Source of the DNA: Apostichopus japonicus
Taxonomy: Eukaryota; Echinodermata; Holothuroidea; Aspidochirotida; Stichopodidae
Reading direction: 5' to 3'
Length of the DNA stretch: 64,000 bases
Assembly (NCBI RefSeq): GCF_037975245.1
Contig: NC_092581.1
Location: 8,335,501 to 8,399,500 of the forward strand
Part shown: positions 37,190 to 48,705 of the stretch, piece after piece
Layout of the letters: each line of letters starts with the position of its first letter
How positions within the stretch are numbered: position 1 is the stretch's first letter
The notes under the pieces: generated by a model
The model's database searches: none
Told to the model about the DNA's origin: nothing
Seen by the model: only the letters and a program-made list of their open reading frames with translations
Program-made: the position numbers and the translations under genes

Positions 37190-37865
37190 ATATGGGCGCA
37201 TTTAACAATGAAAAATTGAGAATAATGGGTTAGACAATCTTAATCAAATACCGTCCTTCTCTCGTCACATTTATAGGTCATTGATCAAGTCTATAATTGT
37301 TCCCCCAATAGCTATTAACAAATGGGGAAATAATTTTGAGTTTATTGATTTGCAGTGGCAGACTATTTTCCGTATTCCTTTCATTTCTTGTAGAGAAAGC
37401 AAGATTTGTTATTTTCAATACCGTTTTCTCCACCGTATACTGGGAACTAATCATTTACTCTGTCGCATGAATATCAAGGAAAATGCAAGTTGTACATTCT
37501 GTGGGAGGCATGATGAAACGATAGAGCACCGTTTTTGGAATTGTCAAATTACTTCAAACTTTATATTAGACATTGAGCAACGTATTCTAGGTATGCAATT
37601 TATTTTCACCAAGAGTGACTTTTTCTTTGGCTATAAGCTAATTCTGAGTCATCCGTATAATTTTCTCATCCTTCATTTGAAGTACTATATCTTTAGTCAA
37701 AAGATGAATAATGAAGTGCCAATATTAAATGAATTTATCAATAAATTTAAGTTCATCCTTCAAGTAGAAAAAAGTTTGGATAGATCTCATATACGGAGCA
37801 AAATAACTTATGATAGCCTTTGTACTGCGTTCAGAAATTGTCATTTAATTCATGAACTCAGTTAA
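37190..37865 (+). pseudogene. LINE ORF2 fragment: C-terminal zinc-knuckle region
   Basis: After a second indel near 37230 the reading returns to the first frame (visible as PSFSRHIYRS before the frame counted from 37281) and runs to a stop at 37863. It contains the CCHC-type motif CTFCGRHDETIEHRFWNC, with Cys71, Cys74, His83 and Cys88 counted from 37281. Such a motif is common at the C-terminus of L1/Tx1-like ORF2 proteins, where it is thought to bind RNA. The two indels compensate each other, so 37175-37281 is the only out-of-frame stretch. Confidence 0.88.
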
Positions 37866-37999
37866 ACGTTTAAATTACTATGTATAAGCGATAGTTATGA
37901 TATTATTAGATACGTTAAAAAAATGCATTTAATATTCATATGTACACACGCATGTATTTATAGAATAAATGAGATGAAAAAAAAAAGAAAAAAAAAAAA

Positions 38000-38012
38000 G
38001 ACAACGATATGA
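38000..38012. repeat. 3' target-site duplication of the LINE
   Basis: GACAACGATATGA directly after the A-rich tail, identical to 35466-35478. Confidence 0.9.
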
Positions 38013-39261
38013 ACTTTCCCATATGTTTGGTAGAATGTAATCACTTTGCCTAAGGTCCCTTTTTACCCCCCCCCCACCCCAAAACTGGGTATTCTTTACA
38101 TAAAAAAATACCCTACTGTGGTTTACAGTTTGTACACTATTACTCCTAAATAAGCAAGATAAAATAGAAAACTTCATTCTGATATGGTTAAAATTGAACT
38201 TTGCTCATTTGAGGGATATTATTATATTTTTCTGTTTTAATAATCAGCAATATCATTTTTGAGTTGTGCAATTGTTTATTGTAATCTTTAAGTCTCGTTT
38301 ATTAAACCTTCATCGGGCTGTCATAATCAACTTGATAAATGATACAGTTTGAAAGATCACAAATTTTATTTTACTCTTACAATGAAAAGACACATATGAA
38401 ATATATATGGGCCAGCTCATATCTGTCATTTTGGCAATCATTTCCTTTTATCATTTTTATTGTAAAGTCCCTCGGTAAGTGCCCGCTAACGAACAATTAA
38501 TCTCTAAAAGCTGAGTGTAATCCATTTTGGTCATTCAGAATCGATAAACAACTCATATATAACGCACAAACGACACATTTAAGAGGGTCATTGGCCTGTG
38601 ATACTGATTTTTTAAAATAAATAGTTTACCAAAAATTTACCCACATTATTTTTCCCCCATCAATTGTGATATATTTCCTGCATTATATTTTTTAAGAAAA
38701 CGCGCAAAAACAAAGAAAAATGCAGGAGCAATTTTATTTTATTTCCAAAAGAAAACAAACCACGGTGTATAAACCGTATCTTAATATCGTATTCATAAAT
38801 ATGAATATGGTTATTATAGAATTGTCAAATCGACTCTTCATTATGCATTGTGGGTGTCTTAGAAGTCATTGTGACACATGTTTATTATAAGAGCTTCATT
38901 TTTTTGGTAGTCCTATAACTCTTCTGAAATGTGACCCATTTGATTTGATTGCTCTTAATGTATTCTGGATTTTTTTCTTTACAAGTTTTAGTGCTATTCT
39001 TTATATCCTGATAGTAAGTCGATAGATATAACCTTCGTTTTGAAAAATTGACTTTTACATAATCAAGCAAACAAACCGTGATCTACTACTGATGGAAACA
39101 ATTTATGACGTTTCAAAAACAAGGAAAGAAAATAAATTCAAATATCATAGTAAGTTCGACTTATCGGTGCAGAAATTTGACAATATTTCTTTTTAACAAA
39201 CAGCACGTGCAGACCGGAACATCCATTGAAAACAGTATTCACTTAAGTGTGTTTTTACTAC
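38013..39261. other. Intergenic sequence, no supported gene
   Basis: AT-rich sequence with a C run at about 38069-38077. Nothing else recognised. Confidence 0.45.
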
Positions 39262-39335
39262 TACTACTAATAATAATAATTTATATAGCGCATAATCAGC
39301 AAAGCTGCTCAAAGCGCTTTACAAATGTAAAACCT
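39262..39335 (-). mobile_element. SINE 3'-end fragment
   Basis: On the minus strand it reads TTGTAAAGCGCTTTGAGCAG, then GATTATGCGCTATATAAATT and an (ATT)n tail. The GATTATGCGCTATATAAAT block is shared with the tail of the SINE at 28491, so the two families share a 3' module. Confidence 0.65.
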
Positions 39336-39671
39336 AAAAACAAATAGTAACAAAAACCTAAATATTAAATATATAGAACCAATAAGGCACAAAAAGTAAA
39401 AGCCTAAAGCAACAATATAAAAAACGTACTAATTGATAATAATTAAAGCCCTAAAACGCATATAGTCCTAAACAAATTCAGAATTACGTAAACAGTAAAA
39501 TAGTTTTAAACAAAGATAATTAAATATAAATAAGTTCATGAGAAACTATTGTACAATAAGACAACTATTGTAAAAGCCTAAGACAGATACAGTAGTAATA
39601 AACACCCAATACTAAACGATACAAAATAGAACCATAAACATAGTAAAATCTTTTTTTTTTTTTAAATGCTA
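39336..39671. other. A-rich degenerate repeat-like stretch
   Basis: The words AAACCTAAA, AAGCCTAAAG, AAGCCCTAAAA and GTCCTAAAC recur irregularly. It may be old SINE or LINE-derived sequence next to the fragment at 39262. No gene is seen. Confidence 0.4.
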
Positions 39672-39985
39672 GAATATAGTGGCCAAGTGGACTCGTGATC
39701 TAAGGTTTGCACGTTCGAGTCCTGGACAGATCTTTACGTTGTCTCCTTGGGCAAGACACTTTATCTCCATTGCCTCTCTTCACCCAGGTGTATAAATCGG
39801 GACTTGCGAGGTCACTTGTAAATTTAGATGTGTGCGCCTGTTTGTGGCTGCACCCTATGTGTAGTCTCCCATTAGACACGTAGATGTGGTGCCCCAGGAG
39901 AGATTGATTGAATTGTGCACACTTTGGTGTGTAGGTGTGACAAGTTACCAATGACCAGGGGTTAAGTTGTAGAGTCGCGTGAGGG
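39672..39985 (+). mobile_element. tRNA-derived SINE with box A and box B
   Basis: Box A-like GTGGCCAAGTGGACTCG and box B-like GTTCGAGTCC are spaced as in a tRNA. The body matches the copy at 28491 (TTTATCTCCATTGCCTC, CACCCAGGTGTATAAAT, GGGACTTGCGAGGT, CCCCAGGAGAGATTG, GTTACCAATGACCAGGG). The 3' tail with GATTATGCGC is missing, so the copy is 3'-truncated or recombined. Confidence 0.8.
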
Positions 39986-42345
39986 GGCGTTAGCTTCAAA
40001 ACAAGTAAAACATGCAATTTTAACTTTTGATAAATACATGATAGATATGATCAAAGCTATATGTGTTTGCACTTGAACGGGATCGAATGCACCTATAATA
40101 TTGCAGCTGGGAGATCACCACCCCAAGGATTTGAAATGCCGAGCAGGTGTCTTACCGAGTCATTTTCTTATCCGATGGTAAATGATATTACGTAATACAC
40201 TTTAGTTTAAAAAACTGTTGTTGAAGTCTCCTATAAACAAATTGTTAGCTTGGTCATTTAAAATTTAAACTTTGAAGACTTTTCAAGAAGGCTAAAAATG
40301 TATTCAAGGTTCTTCGCTGGACCCAGAGTCCGTCTAAGATGTTTTCAAACATTACAAAGGGTTAAATTAGAAAATATAAAGGTCTCAGGAAGGGAAGTAT
40401 ACGTTGAGTGTAGCAATAAAGTGTTAATTAAGGCTGGACCAGTAGTGACCGTTATCGGAATTTCTAGCATATTTGGAGACAATTACTGATAAACTTTAAT
40501 ACCACGCATTAAGGACACTATCTATCTTCATAAATTTCAATTCATTTCATATATATTTCTCGTATTATTGTACCTGAATGAAACATAAATACCATTCAGT
40601 ACAGTAGCAAAATAACATAAGTGAAGGGCACTGGAAACCAGAGATATTGTTAACACTACTGCAGTTAAGGTAAAGGTTATTTCCATAGAATATACACTTA
40701 AGAAAGTAGCAATGTGAATTGCACTTCAATAACTTAATGGATCGTTTGTTTTGTTTGTTAGCTACTGTACAGTAGTTACTTCAATAACATTTCCCACCCA
40801 CCTCCATCAATCGTGAGGTACTCAAGATCAAGTAATCGTGTGAAAACTGACGGCCATTATCGAATGATGACAATAAAATTCCATCAAGCATGATTAAACA
40901 AGTTATTAAGTAGTGGAAGAGTAGCCTATGTGTGATAACAGGAATTGCACTTGTAGATTGAACACGTCTAGCATGATATAGTCACGAGCAGCCAGCTCCA
41001 TTAATAGAAAGAGTCTAATTCCATGGCAGGGCCAGCAAGAAAATGTTCAATCATGTTCGGCTTTCTTGATGGAAATTTGTATTATTTTCAAAGGTTAGGT
41101 GGTCAGTAGTCTTATTTACCATAACGATATAGCAATGAACGACTGCCCGAATCTTATACTGTATATAAATGCCAGTCAGACGAGGCGTTTGTTCATCATG
41201 CTATGAGGGTTTTGCAAATAAACAACAGTTAACGTAAGCGTTGACATTAAAATTGCAAAGTAGAATATTACAGGTGTTTTATATCATTAATGTCGTTAAT
41301 TTCAGCCAGGGTTGACTCTGTAATGTAAACATAACCTTAAACATAACATGCCCGTGAAATCAGGAGCAGCTAGTTATATGTTTCTGTTGTAGTGACAGCG
41401 ATTTTCCCTCTGTGTAGGAAAAAACCCAGACCCTCATATATGAAAGTCACATACAACCACCCAACATAGCCCGTCATTGCGTAACGGTCCAAACCTCAAC
41501 CAAAATTAGTCGGGGTAAAGTTGTAACTTGCCCGCCCTCCACCCACCATGTCAACATCACTATGTAATGGTAAACATTTGTGTTTATTTTATCTGTGTAA
41601 GTTCCCAAAGATAGGCCACCAGGGAAATGACATATTGCTTAATTTCACGATACTGTGCACACGTCACGCTGTTTTCTATATCCTCTGATGTACAAGAAAA
41701 AATAAGAAAAAATGCAAGCAATCAGCATATACTCATCTGTAGAAATGTCACATCCTTCTTTCAAACAAGGCTTTTCATTTTGCGTAATTTGAATGTAAAC
41801 TAATGACAAGTATGACATGATACGATACGGTTTACTATCAAGCAAAGTTTCAGTTTAATTCACCAGAAAGCTTGGTAAGTTTCTATTAAAGGTTTCGCCC
41901 ACACATAATTAGCAAAATAATTTTCTTCAAGGACGCGCAGTGTTGATACAACGGTTGCTATGTAACCCATTTCAAAACTCATCAAAGTTAATTCATTACT
42001 GAAACGACCGTAATAAAAATCAAGCTTTATCTTCTTGTTTTTAAAAACAAACGCTGATCTAGACAGATTCGTAAACAACAAAACGGACCAAACAATTCGG
42101 TTGGAATCTTTTCCAAATCTGGCGGTAAATTCTATCGAATACATTAGTCGGTTAATTATAAGCCACGTTTCTGAGCTATGGGAGTTATGGTTGGTGCCAT
42201 GCATGGCCTTTATATTGTTTAGATAATTGGTTTCCATTTGACCATAGCCTATAGCCTTCTAAGAAATGTAAAGCAAATCATATAAACACTCTTTCGTCAA
42301 TTTAACCGAGAAACTACTTTTTTGATTCATTAAGCCTAATGAATA
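39986..42345. other. Intergenic sequence, no supported gene
   Basis: AT-rich sequence. A TATATAAAT box near 41162 is followed by AATAAA at about 41218, a spacing reminiscent of an LTR or a very short transcript. A 125-codon minus-strand frame (41860-42237) shows no recognisable domain and was not called. Confidence 0.45.
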
Positions 42346-42346
42346 C

Positions 42347-42412
42347 ATGCAAAAAAAAAGAAGAAAAAGAAAAAGAAGAATAGGATGAAGAAGAAGAAGA
42401 AGAAGAAGAATA
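42347..42412. repeat. Purine tract with (GAA)n
   Basis: An A-rich purine run passes into about seven GAA units. The plus strand is nearly all A and G. Confidence 0.85.
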
Positions 42413-42885
42413 GGTTACTGACATCAGATTCCCATTCGATGCAAACAGCTGTTGGGTCTCAAGAAATTCCATACGCGTTAATGAAGTCATGACGTTACAG
42501 GTATAAAGCAAAAACCCTTAAATTTTTCCACTCGACCTACTTTTGAATACTATACTTATGTTGTTTATTAAATAAGAGTGTTTCAATTCCACAGCTAAAT
42601 ATATATGGTCATTTCAAGTATTCTACATCGTCTTTACAAATGCATGTTCCAATTAATTTAAAAACCATTAAAACAATTGGAAATTATTTGCTACTGAAAC
42701 TCCCCAGAGAGGCTACATAAACCTGTAGGAGTGAGGCTCAACTTCCTGATCAAAGTGAAAATATTAGTAATCACTACAATATATGACATGTAACGGAAGT
42801 TATTCGTTCAAACGGAGTTACTTACGGAGTAAGTTCTAAATTGCAGCGAAAGTTACCACTCCTCAGAGAAAAACACCCACACACA

Positions 42886-42888
<3 letters not shown>
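42413..42888. other. Intergenic sequence, nothing recognised
   Basis: No gene or repeat could be supported here. Confidence 0.45.

Positions 42889-42945
<57 letters not shown>
42889..42945. repeat. (TA)n microsatellite
   Basis: Uninterrupted alternating T and A. Confidence 0.95.
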
Positions 42946-42946
<1 letters not shown>

Positions 42947-45339
42947 GACGACGTATGAGGATGGTTAACAATATTCATTTTTATTTAAGTATATTTATTG
43001 ATACAACACACACCAAAGTGTTCTAATGGACATGTAAATGGAGGGAGTGCAGGTATGGAGAAAATTATTACGTGCATTTTAAGCATATATTAAGTTTTTG
43101 AAACATTGAGATGATAAATACACAAAAATATTTGACATGAAATATTGACCAGAATGTTAATCTATCTTCTTTTGCTTGAAGGTCTCAGCAAAACGTGTGT
43201 CTTTACCTCTTGTTCATGCTTGTTAAAAGTTCATAATATTTAACAAGAGGTTCATGAACCTCAGCATCAGAATCAACCGTTTATCTGCCAGTGGTTTTGT
43301 TTCTTCTGGCCAAGGATTCAAACAAATATGTATCAAGATTTTTGCGTACAGTGCATGTGTTCAAACATCAGATCGCATGAATGTACAACTTCATTTCAAT
43401 TCGTAGTTGATTACTCGGCGATGCCTAATCTGCCTCGAGAACACTCCTACGTGTAAGAAGCAAACTGTCTCTCACCGCTCCGGAGTAGACTTTTAACGGG
43501 CGTCGAGAGCCAGTTCAGACCCCTGGGATAATTATGTCATTGGGTCCCCTTTTGAACATTTTCCTTAAGCGTATTATGAAGATAAGAATCATTAATCTTT
43601 GTCTCATATTTTACTGGCCCCCAAACCGTAACATTAACCAGTTTAATAACAACATTTTACTAATACTATGAATATGTGAAAATATTAAGGCCGAGTGAAA
43701 GGAAAAAGAATGTTTCCCAGCAGAATTTACTCTTTTTTTTTAAAGAAGAAGAAAAAATAGGACAAACAAGTTAGAGTATCACTTTGTCTACTCAGAATGT
43801 AGGTGACAGTCCACATATTCTGTGATTTAAAGTCTCAATACGTGTTTGCTGATGAAATTCGGTAACAAACTTTGAAGCAGATTAAATGTTTCTTAGTCTA
43901 AATGCACTCTGACCAGGTGGGTTTAATTGAGAAAAGCTGTCGCAATCGAAAGAAAGAAATTTTTTTTCTGTTGCCCTTATGGCGCGAACGATTTACCGTG
44001 AAATCACTGTGACCGCCCATATCAACATGTTCATATACACAAATGTAACATATATACTCGAACCGCCCACTTTTTTTTACTAAATTTTAAGGAGGAACGT
44101 CTGAAAACACCTGTTTATTCATTGCAATGGAAGGAAATGACCAGGGAGTCGTCCATAACAACTCCCTGAAATAACACAATTTCGCAATCTACATCGGTAG
44201 GGCCAAAACTTGAAAGATACTATTCAAGAGAAGAAACCTAACACAGTCCTAACAGTCGTAAACAAAACAGAGAGATTTGATTGGCGCATGATCTGTTGGG
44301 AGGGGCTTGCAAATTTTGATTGAAGTTTTGATTTTATTTAGCTCAAAATGTTTAACGACAGATAACTCAATAAAAATAATGAATATTAATATAAAAATTG
44401 CATAAACATTTTCACTGAGCTTTTAGGGCAGTAAGTTGGAGGTCGAAGTTTCAATTTGGCAAACACAAATTGAGACTTCAAACTCACTGTAGTCTTTGGT
44501 TAGTTGAGGAATGATTCGTTTACAGAATATTCAAATTATTTGAAATCACGCTTGAAACGGCATATTCGAGGAACCACGGCCGACCATGGATGCGGGCGTG
44601 GACGATAAAAATTGGGCCAATGGTAGAAACCAGGTGGTTATGGCAGTCTGTTGTTGACATTCGTGGGGTGAGGTGGGGGAGGAGTGATATAGTTATAGAT
44701 ATGTATATACATATAGGCCTATATAAAGATATATATGGGCTCATGAACACATAGCCCCGGCCCTCTTACAAAGCCGTGTATGAAGATAGTTGAGGGCGCT
44801 ATTGATAAATACCTCTCAGAGCCGTATATACGGCTCTGATACCACATATATCGTACAACCCATGTAAGCATAACTGCTTACTGAGCAGGATTAGCCGCCA
44901 AATCTTAACGCTATCTACCTATGGAAATCACCTCCAATATGCAAATACAATACTAACAAACATGAATACTTTTGTCGCCATTTGTCACACATCAAGATAA
45001 ACGTACTCTCTAATTATAACAGGTAAATGATACAAAATAACACACCCTATGTCCTAAAATAATTGAACCGTGAGAACGAAATCAAATCTTCGTAATTGGT
45101 TTCCATAGTCTTAAGCATAAGCTGCAAGTGGCCATTTCTCTGAAACACCTAACTTCACTTAAAAACTACGAAAAATGCATCAAATCAGTTAAATCGTAGA
45201 AAAGTTGTCAAATAACATAGATTTACCTCATAGAGCTTCTGATGATAAACTTCAGCAGGGAAAGTATATGAGTGGAATATATACAAAAAAACCCATTTTG
45301 GATTCTAAAATCTTGAGCTGCATTTGCGAGCCACTCTGT
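42946..45339. other. Intergenic sequence with a 24-bp palindrome
   Basis: No gene was supported. The palindrome at 44816-44839 is listed separately. Confidence 0.45.
44816..44839. repeat. Perfect 24-bp palindrome
   Basis: The half-site TCAGAGCCGTAT is followed immediately by its reverse complement ATACGGCTCTGA, with no spacer. A related GCCGTGTAT word lies about 45 bp upstream. Role unknown: a dimer binding site, a cruciform or part of an unrecognised element. Confidence 0.85.
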
Positions 45340-45990
45340 CAATGGTCCTCGCGTCAATCTTTTACTGGGTTTTGTTTACCCACAAATCAGGGAGGTTTGG
45401 AGAGCCAAACACCTGTAGGAGATCGAGACACACTTTTTCGCACAATCCACGCAAATTAACCTTTGACCTCAATTGACCTTTGCCTTCGACAGTACACTTA
45501 AAACCAAAATTTAGCGCTGCTTTAAAATTCGTCTCATCTCTACATATTATGTGGTTTAAATACCGTTTCCTACATTCTGACAAGCAGAAAATAGCTATTT
45601 TTTAAAGGTATTTTGACCTCTCACCTTAGCCCGATGACGTCATAAATCACGTAGGCAGATAATACATGATACGGCACCTACCCATCCAGTTTGAACTTGG
45701 TCCGACTTACGGTTTGACACACATTTTTGCACAATTTAGGACATTTTGGCCTCAATTGACCTTTGACCTAGACCCTTAACAACCACATAAGTACTTCTTT
45801 AAAATTTGTCTTATCATCCTCTACGTATCGTGTGGTTCAATGCCCATTTTCTACATATTCAAGCAAGAAAAAGGAAAAAACCAATGTTTAGGTTTTTTGA
45901 CCTCTGACCTTTGCGCTATGACGTCATTAATCACTCACACACGAATTTACATGGTTATGTACCTATACCCACTTACCCACGGTCTAGGAG
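45340..45990. repeat. Dispersed repeat with DR1-like motifs, second locus
   Basis: It repeats the phrases of 4665-5060 (TTTGCACAATTTAGGACATT, GACCTCAATTGACCTTTG, GATGACGTCAT, ATCACG) in at least two tandem units of about 290 bp. It includes TGACCTTTGACCT at 45757-45769, the exact reverse complement of the DR1 sequence AGGTCAAAGGTCA, and TGACCTCTGACCT at 45898-45910. TGACGTCA occurs at 45635 and 45919. Confidence 0.75.
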
Positions 45991-46253
45991 GAGTTCACCA
46001 CATTTGTTCGCTCACTCACACACTTCCTCACATTTCTGATGTGGGGTGAAATACAATATCTCATATCCGTCTACATTGTCATGTAGGGAGATGGTAAACT
46101 AAACTAGTGTATATTCCTTCACTGATGATATTTGTTAAAGTGTAGAACACACATTAATCACATATTGCTACAAATTATTATCAAATTAATCGAGCATAAA
46201 CCAATTAAGAATGAGTATAGTTATTCACTAGACTCACATCATTTTTAACGATG

Positions 46254-46261
46254 ATCTCAAC
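46254..46261. repeat. Left flanking duplication ATCTCAAC
   Basis: ATCTCAAC at the outer edge of the foldback element, repeated at 47160-47167 in the same orientation. Confidence 0.65.
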
Positions 46262-47159
46262 GAAAGCAGGACACTTCGCCCAACTGCCATTTCGCCCAAC
46301 CTTACCATTTCGCCCAACTAGCCTGGTCATTTCGCCCAACCAGCCTGGTCATTTCGCCCAACCAGCCTGGTCATTTCGCCCAGTCTTGATTAAATATGAT
46401 ACCTCAAAAGGAAACGTTCGGGAATTTTTAACGTTACAGGATACGAACCGAATATTAAGGAATCTTGAGGATGGATCAGTGTTTTAGGGGTTAGGTTTGA
46501 TAGTAAACGTTCGGGAATTGTTAACGTTATGGGATTCGAACCGAGTATTAAGGAAACTTGAAGTCGTGGTTAAATTGATTACAAATGTTAATACATATGT
46601 GGTTACATTGATGAAGTGGTTACATTGATAAAATACAGTACTTCAATATTACGGACGGGTTTTATATTTTTTTCTTCAATTTAATAAGGAAACGTTCGGG
46701 AATTTTTAGTCAGTATGATGGACCAGTGTTTTAGGGGTCAGGTTTGATAGGTTTTTATGAAGACCGATTCCCCTGTGTTTGTATAATAATATAACTTCCA
46801 TTGTATGCGTAAACGCCTAAAGTAGTGTAATCCTCCCATTATACCCGAAATAACTGCTCAGACTTCGATCGATATCGAGCGGACCTCACTTTTTTATTTA
46901 CCTATTACGAAGTAACGTAACGCAAAATAAATCAAATTGAACTAGTGGAATAGAAAAAGTAGTATTATTCTGACTGAATATTAGTAAAAATAAGGTTGGG
47001 CGAAATGACCAACACGGTTGGGCGAAATGACCATGCTGGTTGGGCGAAATGACTATGATGGTTGGGCGAAATGACCATACTGGTTGGGCGAAATGACCAG
47101 GCTGGTTGGGCGAAATGGCAGTTGGGCGAGATGGTTGTTGGGCGAAGTGACTAGAAAGC
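46262..47159. mobile_element. Foldback-type transposon, 898 bp
   Basis: The left arm (46271-46383) is a tandem array of a roughly 22-bp unit TCATTTCGCCCAACCAGCCT with GG. The right arm (46994-47153) is the same array in reverse complement. The arms frame about 600 bp of middle sequence. Inverted repeats built of tandem subrepeats are the defining feature of foldback elements, such as Drosophila FB and the sea urchin TU family. The middle holds three degenerate direct repeats around AAACGTTCGGGAATT (about 46411, 46505 and 46687) and no transposase, so it is non-autonomous. An 8-bp direct repeat, ATCTCAAC, flanks it. Confidence 0.8.
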
Positions 47160-47167
47160 ATCTCAAC
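47160..47167. repeat. Right flanking duplication ATCTCAAC
   Basis: Same 8 bases as 46254-46261, directly outside the right arm. Confidence 0.65.
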
Positions 47168-48705
47168 CAGCCTAATTCATCATTCATCAAATTCATTTTT
47201 AAAGGATCAAGGAAGTCTTCGAAACATTGTATGAAACCCTTTATTAACGGAGAAGATGTTTAATCCATGGACATGTCAACATAAACATTAAACCTCACCA
47301 GTAAATATCGTACGTTTTTAATCATACTGATAAGCAGATAAAACTAAAAGCAAAACGATATGATTTGAATGTTATAAAACAATTCTTCAGGTCCGTCAGT
47401 GTTTGATTGAACGAGCTGTTACGATTCAGGTATGGTCTCTTTCACTGTCAGATAAATAATTTGAAACTGTGCTAGTATATAGTTCATGCAAGGTGAAAAG
47501 CTTTGGGATCTGATAACACTGGAAATCTGATATCTCAGCTACAGGAAATACACAGGGAACGTATATGAGGGAAATATAGCGGACGGAAACATACAGGAAA
47601 CATGTGATCACGAAGGGAACATGCAGGGAATACACATGTAACATGCATGATGACATCGGCAGGGAGTGTACAGAAACTAAACAAATTGTTGTCAAAGTTT
47701 GATACTCTGACATCATCGTCATCGTCATCATTTTCATCATCATCATCAGCATTATAACAACTACATTACATGTTTTAAGCAGTGACACACTCTTCAGTTT
47801 CATTTCCATTTTTACAAGAGATATTTGGAAATTGCATTAGATTAACTAAAGCCTAACTTGCTACTAACCGTAAAGCAAACCGTGCAATATCATGCCGTAC
47901 TTTTTAATAAAGTGGTAAGAATTTCAGTTAACCTATTTTCAATAGATCCATGGCTCCATGCTATTTCCATCCTGGAGGTTAGATCAAATAGTGGGTTGTC
48001 TCCACCCGTTCTCGGTCTCATTTCTCATTACCGACATCCGGACATTCGAGTTCAAATAACGTGGTTCGCGGATGACGTGCACATTAGACATGTCTTTTAC
48101 AAGAAAGCACCTTCTTTGCTGTTACAATGAACAATGAATGACTAACGCACCTAACCCTAACCATAACTACAGTAAGAAAGAATACGAAAATGGCGGCGCA
48201 CTTCGTTATTTGCATTTGTGCAATGTGTATGTGATAGTAGAGTCCATCCTGAATTAGCTGGAATAACAACTTGAACTTATTTGTATCATGATGTAAGGTT
48301 TATCACATGTTCCCAAACAGTAAAGCATCACGACATAAATACAAAGAAGAATAATCTTTTATTCAGACTCCGCTAGAGTCTGAAGCCATTACTTGCTCTT
48401 GCCGTTTTTTCTTGTCGTATTTTCAATGTAGTATATCTAAGTATATTTACATAGTTATCTGTTTCAAACTTTTTGTTTCAAATATGAGTATTTCTACATT
48501 TTATATATTTTTATTAAATATAATCAACACTACAACTTGGGATGAATCTATGCGATGTTGCAGGCGAAAAGATTGTGACATATTTTCACCTTCAGTATTT
48601 CAGTTTTTACCCATATGGCGTGCCATACACCCGTAGGCCCTATTACTATACTACTGATACTTTCTAATCGAGTAATGTAAACAAACATCTACCAGTGCTG
48701 CGAAG
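47168..48705. other. Region upstream of the seven-exon gene
   Basis: AT-rich sequence with a short (CAT/CGT)n run at about 47708-47752. No TATA box is obvious just before the ATG at 48706, so the next gene may have a TATA-less promoter. No other gene was recognised. Confidence 0.4.

Larger units (their letters stand above)
35479..37999 (+). mobile_element. 5'-truncated Tx1/L1-like LINE, 2521 bp
   Basis: The insert starts inside the linker before the reverse transcriptase domain and ends in an A-rich tail (37976-37999). It is flanked by a perfect 13-bp duplication, GACAACGATATGA. This is the standard product of target-primed reverse transcription with early termination. It holds the reverse transcriptase and the C-terminal zinc-knuckle region, and lacks the endonuclease and any ORF1. 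The YADD and C-terminal CCHC features fit the L1/Tx1 group; the exact clade is an inference. Confidence 0.95.

Noticed and set aside
41860-42237. 125-codon minus-strand frame
   Set aside because: No recognisable domain, leader, splice sites or promoter. Length is possible by chance in 64 kb.
46251-46487. Frame with HFAQP repeats, and its minus-strand counterpart at 46898-47161
   Set aside because: Both are translations of the inverted tandem arms of the foldback element.
47858-48130. Frame containing WFADDVHIRH, reminiscent of a reverse transcriptase YADD motif
   Set aside because: No other reverse transcriptase motif is present around it; the FADD-like match is chance.
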